Shown here: positions 33,366-44,212 of the stretch, one piece after another
Layout: every line of letters starts with the position of its first letter
How positions within the stretch are numbered: the first letter of the stretch is position 1
Assembly (NCBI RefSeq): GCF_019175385.1
Contig: NC_083341.1
Coordinates: 24,746,203-24,810,202, forward strand
Origin: Lycium barbarum
Taxonomy: Eukaryota; Streptophyta; Magnoliopsida; Solanales; Solanaceae
Reading direction: 5' to 3'
DNA: 64,000 bases
Made by a program: the position numbers and the translations under genes
The notes under the pieces: generated by a model
The model's input: the letters and a program-made list of their open reading frames with translations, nothing else
What the model was told of the DNA's origin: nothing
Database searches by the model: none

Positions 33366-33570
33366 GAGCGTGATAGCTCAGTGGTGATCAAGGGTTTGCA
33401 AAATATACAAACTGCTGCAGGTTCGATTCCCATATATATCATTTGTGCTTGCTATATTTCTAACAAAAATAGACAATTATCATGCCTATGGAAAGGGGCA
33501 TCTGGGATTCAATCCGGCATCATGACGGAACAAGTGGCTTCAACCAATTCTCTAAGTCCCCTTTTGTTAT
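33366..33570 (+). mobile_element. tRNA-derived SINE (3' end uncertain)
   Basis: A clear A box TAGCTCAGTGG (33374-33384) and a perfect B box GGTTCGATTCC (33420-33430) lie about 35 bases apart, but the surrounding sequence does not fold as a complete tRNA and has no acceptor stem. This is the head of a tRNA-derived SINE. The body continues through CCGGCATCATGACGGAACAA. No convincing tail or target duplication was identified. Confidence 0.5.
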
Positions 33571-33860
33571 TAGGATGTTATATTTTATTTCTATAATAGC
33601 ATTCTACTTATAACGCTATTCATTATTTCGGTACACTTTTTATAAATTACCTCTTTATAACAGTCATACATAATATTTTGTAAGAAATATATTATGTATA
33701 CAAAATATTAAAATATTTATGGTAATCATCATTAGTTTCATGCACATAGTAAATTTCAAGTACGAATATCTAAAAGAAAAAATATTATAGCTCAAATTCC
33801 ATGTCATAACACCAATCAAGCAAAGGATGCTACCACTTATATATGGAGTTTGACGTAACA

Positions 33861-34020
33861 CTTCTAATCCTTGAAACTTACACTGATGAAGAGATTATTG
33901 CACAAGTCATTGGAGTAGAGGACAAGAAACAGTGGATGCTGAAGGTGATAATGAAAGTGTTGATGAAGAGCCTCAACCTATTGCTACTTGGGGTGAGATA
34001 GAAGAGTCAACTGTTAATTA
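33861..34020 (+). pseudogene. Acidic protein fragment, possibly from a transposase
   Basis: One frame, with a break near 33930, reads LETYTDEEIIAQVIGVED, then DAEGDNESVDEEPQPIATWG and EIEESTVN before a stop. Acidic stretches of this kind with TDEEI and PIATW-like motifs recur near the C terminus of plant pogo/CENP-B-like transposases. This is recollection only. No start codon or catalytic part is present. Confidence 0.3.
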
Positions 34021-34100
34021 GCTCTTAGACATGAGTCGACGCTATCCATTTCTGCCCTCAGAAAAATCTCAATTTGGCTCTTTAAAGGGCTACTTGAATC

Positions 34101-35107
34101 TGATTTGGAGATATTTTAATTATATTAGTGTACAATGAAATTTTATCGAATTTAAATTCATAAGAAATTGGGATTACATTTAAGATATATCAGTCCAAAT
34201 AAATAAATTATGGACTAATATAATTGGGTTAGTTATTTAAGTCCAATAAACACGGATTTAATGAAAAAGTCCAAATACGTTGGGCTAGCCCATTTAATTG
34301 GTCTGCAAATGATGAGCCCACTTTTCCGAGCCCAAGATAACATCTTATTATAGAGGCCCACTTTGGTGCCACATGTCAAATGACGTGGCACGCCAAGTCA
34401 ACCGAAGGAGCCAATAGGATCACGCCACATGTCAGAATGATGCAGCATGCTAGTCAAACCAAAGGCCAATGAAGATGTGCCGCTTGTACAAGTGGCATGT
34501 TCCGACCAATCAAATATCACCATGTTAGCTTAAATCTGATTGGCCGAAAGGAGTCCTTCCTTATCACAACTCCTCCATCCTACAACTATAAATAGGAGCC
34601 TCATAATTCAGAAAAGGGACTAGAATTTAGAACAAGAAGCCAGAGGAAGTTCGTGGATCAAACGCTACAAGTTTTCTACAAGCTGCAAGCAGTCAAGCAC
34701 TCCTCTACAAGTTTCAATTATCCGAAGATCAAGAACGAAGGCAAATCAAATAGCAAGGCGTTCAAGATCAAAGTCAACGAAGGCAAATTAAATACCAAGG
34801 CGTTCAAGATCAAATTCACCTGTTCGTTTGAGAATTATTGTTCGTGGCAGTCATCAAATTAATTCAAGTCAAATCAAGACTACTAAATTCAAGATCAAGC
34901 TCAAAGGCCCTTGAATTCAAGTACAAGTCAAAATCAAATCCATCAAATTCAAGATCAAGCTCAAAAGCCCTTCAATTTATATTTGTAAAGAAGAATCATA
35001 GGAATCATAGAGATTGTAACACTCATATTTGAAATCAAATAATACGATTGTTGCGATAATTTTCTGTCTTGATTATTATTTTCTTGACGCGAATTTTATT
35101 GTCTACA
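34101..35107 (+). repeat. 5' LTR of the decayed gypsy element
   Basis: It starts TGATTTGGAGATATT and ends TTGTCTACA (TG...CA). A TATA box is seen in CTATAAATAGGAGCC (about 34586), as expected for a U3 promoter. Beyond it, variants of AAATTCAAGATCAAGCTCAA recur (34750-34975). The left border rests on the TG rule only because no partner LTR is available. Confidence 0.5.
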
Positions 35108-35159
35108 AATTCTGACACGCCCAGTGGGACAATCTCTACCTCTCATCTCTTTCATTAGA

Positions 35160-36441
35160 CGTTGAAGAACATCAAAATAACTCAAATGAAGACCAACCCA
35201 AATCTGATGCTATTGCGACTGCTCAACTTAAAAGTGGATTGGAAGTTGCCATAGAGATAATTGGACAAATCAAAAGGAGTAAAACTGGAATGCGAGGACA
35301 ACAAGTGCTTCAAGTACCGTTCAAGCCAACTCATGTTTCTAGTTCATCTTCTCCAAAAGGAATGATATCCACATCCTGCATGCTAGAAGAAGGGAATAAT
35401 ATTGCTGAGGTGCTTGAAAGAACTTTGGCTCAACTTAATCTACCGCAAGAACGCCATTGCAAGTCGAACAACCCCTTCCCGCAAGAAGATGATGATGCCC
35501 TAAACAATGGATATGCTCCAACTTCCTATCAAGTCACTCCCCACTTCAAGCTCTATTCGAGTAGTGATCAATATCATTTTTCATCATTCGGTCGTGCAAG
35601 CAATGATGATTGACGCATTCACTATAGAAGAACAACTTGCAAGTTTGACCAAGGCAGTTGAAGGCTTGACAAAGCACATGCAACTTTCCAAGCTAACAAA
35701 TAATATGGAAAGTATGGTTGAGAGTGAATCAAGTCAAACACCTATAAAGCTTCCTGAATCAAGAGAAAGAAGAGTCTTCCGTAAAGCAAACAATAATGAT
35801 AAAAAAGATCCAAGTTTCTACTGAAGGTTTGATTCTTGTTGACCAATTGAAGAACTTCATCATGGGGGCCATCAAAGATAAATCTGAGTCCTCATCCAAA
35901 TCACCTCTCATATATGTAAAGCCCTATACACGAAGGATTGATAACTTGAAGATGCATGCTGGCTATCAACCTCGTAAGCTGCAACATTTGATGGTAAAGG
36001 AAATCCCAAACAACATATAGCGCACTTCGTTGAGACTTGAAATAATGCTGGGACTTATGGTGATTATCTTGTTAAGTAGTTCGTTCAATCTCTCAAAGAA
36101 AATGCTTTTGATTTGTACACTGATCTTGAACCTGGTTCTATAGATAGTTGGGAGCAACTGGAGCAAGAATTCCTCAATCATTTTTATAGCACAAGACGTA
36201 TCGTTAGTATGATTGAACTTACAAGAGCCTGCCAACAAGAAGGTGAGCCAGTTATTAACTTCATCAATCGCTGGTGGAGCTTGAGCCTCTACTGCAAAGA
36301 TCGCCTTAGTGAAACTTGTAGCATTGAAATGTGCATTCAAGGCATGAATTGAGGTCTTCGCTACATCTTGCAAGGAATAAAGCCAAATACATTTGAAGAG
36401 TTGGCGACCCATGCGCACGATATGGAATTGAGCATGGCTAC
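35160..36441 (+). pseudogene. Gypsy gag, decayed (first part)
   Basis: Translation in shifting frames gives LEVAIEIIGQIKRSK near 35240, then a frame break near 35600, EEQLASLTKAVEGLTKHMQ near 35630, and a retrotransposon-gag core near 36110-36340: LYTDLEPGSIDSWEQLEQEF, then FYSTRRIVSMIELTR and EPVINFINRWWSLS. Several stops interrupt it. The core motif (W-x-x-L-x-x-x-F-x-x-x-F) is typical of plant Ty3/gypsy gag. After the inserted element it resumes at 42396 with SGDQWLPVFEPRKDEDIE. Confidence 0.7.
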
Positions 36442-37641
36442 TGATAACGTCCAAATCCACTCCTCAAAGAAAAAGTGTACACGGTCGTATGCAATATAAT
36501 TTACCCAACTATGAGTCGGGGTCGATCCCAAAGGGAACAATATATTAGGCGATTTAAACAAGTAAGGAATTATCACTTTCTACGCTAAGCCAAACACTTG
36601 ATAATAATTTGGTTTTTTTTGGATAAAATTATAACTAATGCAAAAATATAAACTAATCTAGAAAGCGAATAAAATGAACTATTGCCACAAGCTTGGATAT
36701 AAGGAACTCTCAAGTAACGATCCAATATATGTTATGATTTTACAACTAAGAGCGGGTTTATGTTAATAGATAATGGTTTGTAAAATCTCATTGAAAGTCT
36801 TCCAACCAAATCAATGAATTTCACTCTAAGCTTTTCCAAGCCTTAGAGTGTGATATCAAGCACAACCAATTGAATCTCAAGTAACTTTCGTATTCCTAGC
36901 TCAAGTTATTAGATGGATTTAATGACCCAAATTCTTGTTAATTAATCTTTCCCAACCTAGATTTCCTCTTCCGAGCTCAATCAAAGCAAATGGGCGAGTC
37001 TTAGGGTTAGCTAATCCCTTAAGAAACAGTAAAGAACAAGATTAATTAAATCAACAAAGACCCACTTCAATAGCAATAAACTCATTCAATACATTAGCAA
37101 AACAAGAGTTTCATCCAACACTTTAATCATAGAATATTTCCATAAACAAGATTCAAGTGAAGAAAATAAATACTACACACTTAGATATACAATACAAAGC
37201 AAGGAATTTAAGAAAGGTTTAAGAAATATCTTATTAAGGTGCTCTAATCTTCTCCTCCAATGGTGTAGATGAAACCCTAGCCTCCAAGCTTATATGAAAA
37301 TGGCCAAAGATGAATATAATTGCTCCCTTGTCTTCCTTTTGTAGTTCCCAACTTTTTTCAAGTCCAAAAATAACAAAATAAGCCCCAAGTTTTCAGATTT
37401 GCAAATCTGTCCCGTTTTTGCAAAACTGTCCACTTTTGATAATTTTGCAAAACTGTGCAGTTTTTGTCCAATTTGGCCTCTTATTGACTTTATTTTCACT
37501 TGGTTTCTTCCGATCACTTCTAAATCACATAAACCTATAAAATGGAAGTAAACGACATTAAATGCACTAATTTTCTCAATCAAAACATAGCAACAATCTA
37601 AGATTAAAGAAGAAATAAGTTGGTAAAATACCAACTTATCA
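36442..37641 (-). repeat. 3' LTR of the non-autonomous element (1200 bp)
   Basis: Nearly identical to 41239-42390 by eye, with scattered substitutions. It has about 47 extra bases near 37415-37465 that hold two copies of TTTTGCAAAACTGT. A motif GGGGTCGATCCCA lies at 36518-36530. Confidence 0.9.
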
Positions 37642-39417
37642 AACTCCCAAACTTAAACTATTGCTTGTCCTCAAGCAAATCAAATTACAATTTCCTTCAA
37701 AGGACTCCATTCAAAAGTGCACCAACATCATACCAAGTCAAAAAGGTCCACTTTAAGCACAAACACATGATTTTGATTGGTACCAACAATTAATCCAAAA
37801 CATATGAATCACCAACTTCTTCTCAAAAACTTCATTTTCATTTCAAGTGCTCAAACACCAAGTTAATCAAAGAAGCAATCAAGTCATGACACTAAAGCTT
37901 CAAAATTTGCCTCCTTATCACAAAACAACTTTCTTTTGTTCAATCCTCTCAATTGGAAAATGGAACAAATTCACAACTTAAATTCTCATGTGCCCTCACA
38001 CTCAAGAGAGAATCCCACACTTAGAAAATGTAATTCAAAACACAAATGGGATATCAAATAGAAAGAATTAACTCTCTCTCTCACACAAAGATGTTCAAAT
38101 GCACACAAGTAGTACCATAAGCTTGCCCTTCATGTATTTCTCCACTTATGTAGACACACTTGGTTCAAAATCAACTAGGACTTAAAGGGTCGTAATGTAG
38201 GCTTTTGGTTAAGGTAGGGCACAATTTGGGTAAAAGTGACTCAAAACCTCTCTAAGCACTACAATTTTCAACATTCAAAGCACACTTCCTTTGAAACTTT
38301 TCCACCCCTTTCTTCATTTTTCATTTCACCACTTAGTCTTCCCATTATTCACAACTCTTTATTCTTCCTTCATTTTTCTTTTTCTTTTTTTTTTCTTTTT
38401 CAAAATAACAAGGAAGTTTTTTTTTTCTTTTTTTTCTTCACCTCTTCGCCTTTAAAGTAACTCCCACATAACAACTTTTTCCAACCATCACCCCCAAACT
38501 TAGGCTTTTAGCCTATATTTGCACTTTGAAAGCACTTAAGGAGGTAGGGTATCAAAAGATGGATCAATGAAAAACAGGGTAAAGCTTGTAACATGGTTGT
38601 CAAGGAAAAGGTTAAAGGCTCAAAAGGGGTTAACTAGGGAAAACATGCAAGGGTAGGATATTTAAGGCACAAAAACGGTCCAAGGAAGGCCTAACATCAT
38701 TTTTCAAATCGAGTGTAGTCTAGGATTTCGCCTTGAAACACATTCCGGGCAAAGTTCTAGACCACAAGTAATGCAAAAGAACTCATAAAAACCTCACCAC
38801 ACATGACACATGTAAACTCAAGTGAAATATGTATCCAAAAACCAATCGAACAAAATGAACTCAAAAAATCACTCATAGCCTAAAGAGACTAATTAGTGAA
38901 AGTAAGAGCCAAAAATTGAGTCTAAAAGTCACAACAAGAATCCTTACTTCAATCGTATTTTTTTTTCTTTCAAAAATCAAGAATTCATACGCCAAGGATT
39001 AAATAAGTTGGTACCAAGCAAGCCAAAAGTTAGCCAAGGGGAAAAATAAAAATAAAAAATCACATCGCAACACCATTTTTACTCCTAAACTACCTAACTA
39101 AGAACGGAAATAAAATAATAAAAGTGACTAATCCACAACATGCCAACAAAAAAAAAAAAATTCAAAACTTTGAGCAAGTTCCATTTGTAACAACAACTAT
39201 CCACAGCCACACCAGCAATCACAAAACAAGCCCGGTAAGAGCACACAATATCCATACATAAGACAAAAGCTCGACAAGGGCACAAATCAAGTATAACCAA
39301 AATATAATGTGCTACCACATGCCACCCCAACTACAAACATTGCAGTGTCCTCGCTGCACATAATCAAAACAAAACATAAAATAGTTTGAGGGCAATTTTT
39401 TTTTTTTACTGTCACGA

Positions 39418-39466
39418 CCTGCGAACAGTACCTGCGACTCGCAGGCATGACCTGCGATTCGCAGGT
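39418..39466. repeat. Pair of CTGCGAYTCGCAG palindromes in the non-autonomous element
   Basis: CCTGCGACTCGCAGG and CCTGCGATTCGCAGG lie 4 bases apart, preceded by a partial copy ACCTGCGAACAG. They are followed at about 39515-39585 by copies of GCAAAACTGTCCAGTT. Confidence 0.75.
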
Positions 39467-39924
39467 GATGTCACATGATTTTTTTTAGGCACCTGGAACC
39501 ATATTTTAGCAGCAAAAACTGGACAGTTTTGCAAAAAATAAAAACTGGCCAGTTTTGCGTTTCTGCAAAACTGTCCAGTTGACAGTTCTGCAATTTTCAG
39601 CATTTGGGGCTGTCCGAAGATCTAAACCTGCTCAAATCAATTCCAAAAATTCTGAAACATTGCAGATTAGTCAAAAACCATAAACTAAACTATTCTAAAA
39701 AATAAAATTTCAAAAATGATTTAAAATTTTTAAAACAATGAGTTGTCTCCCACCAAGCGCTTAAGTTAACGTCATGGCATGACGGTTACCTTTACCACTT
39801 TTCCCTCCATTTGGAAGATATGAATTTGCGCCCCAACTTTGAATCAAGATTCCGGTGGTGCTCGTGGGGCGGTGGTAGGAAAGCAAAGAGGCCAACTCTC
39901 GGGTATCGCATTTTACATTTTTTG

Positions 39925-41075
39925 TTATCTTCTTGGCATGGCAAACTTCAAAATGAAAACACTTTGTTCTTCATCTCGAAAATTCTCCATAGGATCGGTT
40001 AGTTCAACTTCCATTTCATTAACCAAGAATAATGTTGAAAAATGGTTGGAATGCGATCTAAGGCGCTCCATTTTCAAATTCGCTCCATTTTTGACATCCT
40101 CACCCACAAATGAACTAGAGTCCTCAAAAATTATTGTGTGAACCTTTTCATTCAACTCTAGTATCATTTCTTCAATTTCGGCATCTTGCATTATTTTTGG
40201 GTTGGTTGGTTGGCAATTCATAATTAGCTCTTGAAAATCAATCTTGACCACTTTTTCATTGGAAACCAACTTAAAACTACTATCCATGACTATTTGATGT
40301 TGAGTATTGCATACCTCAACTTTTGCATTCAATTCGGCTTCCAAGTCACGGATAGCAATTTCAAGTTTCTTCAACTCTTGACTTTGGTCAACATGGATTT
40401 TTAAAATTTTTTCCATCATCCTCGAAATGCCTTCACGATGATCCCCATAGGCTCCAAGTTGTTGAGCTTGAGTCATAAGCCAATCTTGGCTCACAATTTC
40501 CACTTTGTCAAGGCTTTCTTCAAGTTGAGAGTCATTCAAAGCTTGTAAAAATCCACCCTTGGAGAAATTCATGTTTTGGCGACTTTCTTGTCTACTTTCA
40601 ACACCCTCAAGTTGGTGAGCATTATAAGTCTGAACCAATAATTTCATTTGATCCTCCAAGGTGTGAATAGCTTTGTCATTACAATTAATTGTTTGCCTCA
40701 AGTCATGAAGTGGTTGCCTTAAGTCCTTAACCGCTAAGTCATGTTTTTCCATATTTTCAAGGATGGTCTCCAACATGAGTATTATCCTCTCATTTTGAGC
40801 ATTTGAGGCTTCTTCCACTTCCATATCCCTACTATCATCAAAATCAAAACTAGAATAGTCATAGTGGGGGTTCGGGGAAGGGAAGGACAAATAAGCACAA
40901 TTATCCCAATGACCATTTTGACCATCACGCCTATCACAAATACTCCACTCATAGGTTTGGGATTGTGCGCACAATCCGCCCCCAGGAGAATTCAAACAAT
41001 TTTGTCATGAGTGTGATCCTCCACAATAAAGACAAGGGTCATCAAAGTATGAACAATTACCATCCGACCAATTTT
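39925..41075 (-). pseudogene. Gag-like ORF of the non-autonomous element
   Basis: A 356-residue open frame (40995-39925) is largely charged and predicted helical, with runs such as LETILENMEKHDLAVKDL and LKKLEIAIRDLEAELNAKVE that suit coiled coils. Upstream in the same frame are DDPCLYCGGSHS, then TGA at 41005-41007, then QNCLNSPGGGLCAQSQTYEW. The stop falls where a Cys of a zinc-knuckle-like C-x2-C array would be expected, so the longer protein appears cut by a nonsense change. Which part is translated is unknown. The region 37642-39924 downstream holds no ORF of note. Confidence 0.55.
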
Positions 41076-41215
41076 CATTATATGATTCTATTTTTTTATA
41101 TTTGTTTTTATATATAAAGATAAAATAAAGCAAAGAAACAACTAAACAAATATTCACAAGTTTAGACCAAAGCAAGTCAGCTTAAATCCCAAACTAACCC
41201 AAATACACCAAATTA

Positions 41216-41238
41216 TTCCCCGGCAACGGCGTCAAAAT
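41216..41238 (-). promoter_or_regulatory. Primer-binding and leader motif of the non-autonomous element
   Basis: Immediately inside the 5' LTR the minus strand reads ATTTTGACGCCGTTGCC then GGGGAA, matching the leader recalled for many plant gypsy elements (TTGGCGCCGTTGCCGGGGA) with one notable change, GGC to GAC. Confidence 0.7.
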
Positions 41239-42390
41239 TGATAACGTCCAAATTCATTCCTCAAAGAGAAAGTGTACACGGTCGTATGCAATATAATTTA
41301 CCCAATTATGAGTCGGGGTCGATCCCACAGGGAACAATATACTAGGAGATTTAAACAAGTAAGGAATTATCACTTTCTACGCTAAGCCAAACACTTGATA
41401 ATAATTTGTTTTTTTTTTGATAAAATTATAACTAATGCAAAAATATAAACTAATCTAGAAAGCGAATAAAATGAACTATTGCCACAAGCTTGGATATAAG
41501 GAACTCTCAAGTAACGATCCAATATATGTTATGATTTTACAACTAAGAGCGGGTTTATGTTAATAGATAATGGTTTGTAAAATCTCATTGAAAGTCTTCC
41601 AACCAAATCAATGAATTTCACTCTAAGCTTTTCCAAGCCTTAGAGTGTGATATCAAGCACAACCAATTGAATCTCAAGTAACTTTCGTATTCCTAGCTCA
41701 AGTTATTAGATGGATTTAATGACCCAAATTCTTGTTAATTAATCTTTCCCAACCTAGATTTCCTCTTCCGAGCTCAATCAAAGCAAATGGGCGAGTCTTA
41801 GGGTTAGCTAATCCCTTAAGAAACAGTAAAGAACAAGATTAATTAAATCAACAAAGACCCACTTCAATAGCAATAAACTCATTCAATACATTAGCAAAAC
41901 AAGAGTTTCATCCAACACTTTAATCATAGAATATTTCCATAAACAAGATTCAAGTGAAGAAAATAAATACTACACACTTAGATATACAATACAAAGCAAG
42001 GAATTTAAGAAAGGTTTAAGAAATATCTTATTAAGGTGCTCTAATCTTCTCCTCCAATGGTGTAGATGAAACCCTAGCCTCCAAGCTTGTATGAAAATGG
42101 CCAAAGATGAATATAATTGCTCCCTTGTCTTCCTTTTGTAGTTCCCAACTTTTTCCAAGTCCAAAAATAACAAAATAAGCCCCAAGTTTTCAGATTTGCA
42201 AATCTGTCCCGTTTTTGTCCATTTGGCCTCTTTTTGACTTTATTTTCACTTGGTTTCTTCCGACCACTTCTAAATCACATAAACCTACAAAATGGAAGTA
42301 AACGACATTAAATGCACTATTTTCTTAATCAAAACATAGCAACAATCTAATATTAAAGAAGAAATAAGTTGGTAAAATACCAACTTATCA
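41239..42390 (-). repeat. 5' LTR of the non-autonomous element (1152 bp)
   Basis: Partner of 36442-37641. It lacks the extra GCAAAACTG block. Since element orientation is minus, this copy carries the active promoter side. Confidence 0.9.
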
Positions 42391-42395
42391 GCTAC

Positions 42396-42537
42396 AAGTG
42401 GAGATCAATGGTTGCCAGTCTTTGAGCCTCGCAAAGATGAAGATATAGAACAACTCCATAGTGGGGGCAAGTATGAATTTGAAGATGAAACTGAAGAGTC
42501 TTTTTATGTTACCATGCTCCTTATTGCACGAGCCTAA
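42396..42537 (+). pseudogene. Gypsy gag, continuation after the inserted element
   Basis: In frame with the target duplication the host gag resumes as SGDQWLPVFEPRKDEDIEQL, then FEDETEESFYVTMLLIARA and a stop. This supports the nested reading: the element at 36442-42390 interrupted an existing gag. Confidence 0.6.
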
Positions 42538-43145
42538 ACTGCAAGTTAAAATGCTCCTCATCACACGAGCCTAAACTGCAAGTTGCAATGCTCCTCATCG
42601 TACGAGTCTAAAATGCAAAGTACGATGCTCCTCGGCGCACAAGCCTAAACTGCAAATTATAATGCTCCTTCATACACGAGCTCCTTGTCACGAAGCTCTT
42701 CAAATTTGAGCTATATCTTCAAGTCACAAAACTCATCAAATTATGAGCTAAATCTTGAAATCGCGAAGCTCCTCAAGTTCAAGCTAAATCTCAAGTGGCA
42801 AAGCTCCTTAAATTTGAGCTAAATCTCAGGTCGCAAAGCTTCTCAAGTTCGAGTTAAATCTTTAAGACACGAAGCTCATCAAATTAGGAGCCAAATTTAA
42901 AACACTCCTTGACGTACGAGTATAAACTTCATGTTACTCATGGTTTGCAAGGGTATAAACTATGCATATCAAATTCGAATCACGAAGCTCATCAAGTTCG
43001 AGCTAAATCTTGAAATTGCGAAGCTCCTCAAATTTGAGCTAAATCTTCAAGTTGCAAAGCTTTTCAAGTCGAGCTAAACTTTTAAGTTAAAACACTCCTT
43101 GACGTACGAGTATAAACTTCATGTTACTCATGGCTTGCAAGGGTA
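42538..43145. repeat. Degenerate tandem repeats, types 1 and 2
   Basis: Type 1 (about 42510-42680): units containing ATGCTCCTCATCRCACGAG and CCTAAACTGCAAGTT, about 4-5 copies. Type 2 (about 42680-43090): units of GAAGCTCCTCAAATTTGAG and CTAAATCTTCAAGTCGC, about nine copies of 35-45 bases. A block with CACTCCTTGACGTACGAG and TATAAACTTCATGTTACTC occurs twice (about 42900 and 43090). Confidence 0.75.
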
Positions 43146-43339
43146 TAAACTATGCACAACCCCAAACAAAAAAATATATACTAGGTTGAAAATCCCGCAA
43201 GAGGCGGTCTTCACCGAGGCACATGCAGATCATATTTACAAGCGTTCTTTCATTGAAATTTGAACCTTCACCAAATATTGACAGTTTGAGGGGGGAAAAA
43301 CTCCATGGCTAATGGGTTTCTCCGATGGGATGACTGTAA

Positions 43340-44040
43340 TCTCTTAGAAAGTTGCCAAATCAACAAGTTAAAGTCCTCAAATCAGCAAGTTCGAGTCCTC
43401 AATTTGCCGGTTTTCAAGTTGAAGTCCTCAAATCCGCCAACTCTTCAAGATAAAGTCCAAAGCCACAACATCTGCGAATTGTTGTCTTCTTTTCTACTCG
43501 ACGTACTCTAAGTTGAAGTCTTTCAAATTGTAATATTCAAAGTCCTTCAAGTTGTCAAGTCCTCCAAGTCTACAAATTGTAGTCTTTCTATCCGCTCAAC
43601 TTCTGTCGATATGAAAATTTGGCACTGTAGATTTTTCCTTTGATACTCCGTCGATATGGACATTTGGTGTCGCAGATTTATCTTTTGATAATCCGTCGAT
43701 AAAGGCATTCCTTCGCTAAGGGAACTCCGTCGATATGGACATTTGGTGTCGCGGATTTGTCTTTTGATATTCCGTCAATAAAGGCTTTCCTTCGCCAAGG
43801 GCACTCCATCGATAAGGGCATTTCATCGATAAGGACACTCTGTTGATAAGAGCATTATGTCGATATGAACATTCTGTCGATAAGGGCATTCCATCATTAA
43901 GCATTCTGTCGATATGGAATTCCGTCGATAAGGGCACTTTGTGGCATTCCATCGATAAGGGCATTCCGTCGATTTGGGCAAACCATTGATTGATAAGGAT
44001 ATTCTGTCCATATGGGCATTCCATCTATATGGATATCACG
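43340..44040. repeat. Degenerate tandem repeats, types 3 and 4
   Basis: Type 3 (about 43360-43590): CAAGTTGAAGTCCTCAAAT-like units of 20-30 bases. Type 4 (about 43610-44030): short units of CCGTCGATAAGGGCATT and TCGATATGGACATTTGGTGT, 18-60 bases, more than ten copies. The apparent ORFs on the minus strand here only reflect the repeat. Between the two repeat blocks (43146-43340) lies GGCGGTCTTCACCGAGGCAC and similar spacer. Confidence 0.75.
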
Positions 44041-44212
44041 TCATTATGATTCAAGAACAGATCCACAGCCTACAAAAAAAAAAAAAAAAAGCAACATAAA
44101 TTGCAAAAAAAAAAAAAAAAAAAAGGGGAAAAAAAAGAGAAAAGGAGAAAATCACCTTCGTGTTTGTGCTTCCTCAAACTGGAACGAAGTTGAAGACGCC
44201 ACTGGTTGATGC

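Larger units (their letters stand above)
36442..42390 (-). mobile_element. Complete non-autonomous LTR retrotransposon, minus strand (5949 bp)
   Basis: Two highly similar direct repeats (36442-37641 and 41239-42390) start TGATAACG and end ACTTATCA. A perfect 5-bp target duplication GCTAC flanks the unit (36437-36441 and 42391-42395). Orientation is shown on the minus strand by the primer-binding region with GACGCCGTTGCCGGGGAA next to the 41239 LTR edge, and by a polypurine-like AAGTTTGGGAGTT next to the 37641 edge. It carries one gag-like ORF and no recognisable polymerase genes, so it must be moved by proteins of another element. Known: the GCCGTTGCCGGGG leader is standard in plant Tat/Athila-type gypsy elements. 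Confidence 0.88.
34101..44212 (+). mobile_element. Decayed Ty3/gypsy retrotransposon (plus strand) hosting another LTR element
   Basis: Parts recognised in order: a 5' LTR (about 34101-35107), a leader beginning with CACGCCCAGTGGGAC (35117 on), a decayed gag (about 35160-36441, continuing at 42396-42537 after the inserted element), and a long set of tandem repeats (42538-44040) followed by purine-rich runs at 44070-44155. No protease, reverse transcriptase or integrase was found, and no second copy of the LTR is in the window, so the 3' end is missing or replaced. Confidence 0.65.

Noticed and set aside
38236..38460. Phe/Ser-rich ORF
   Set aside because: Translation of a pyrimidine-rich tract in the non-coding part of the non-autonomous LTR element, opposite to the element's sense.
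43716..44024. 102-residue repetitive ORF on the minus strand
   Set aside because: A by-product of the CCGTCGATA tandem repeat; no start context or homology was recognised.
43600..44040. CRISPR-like regularly repeated units
   Set aside because: Repeats and spacers are both degenerate, there is no constant repeat, and the context is a plant retroelement with tandem repeats.
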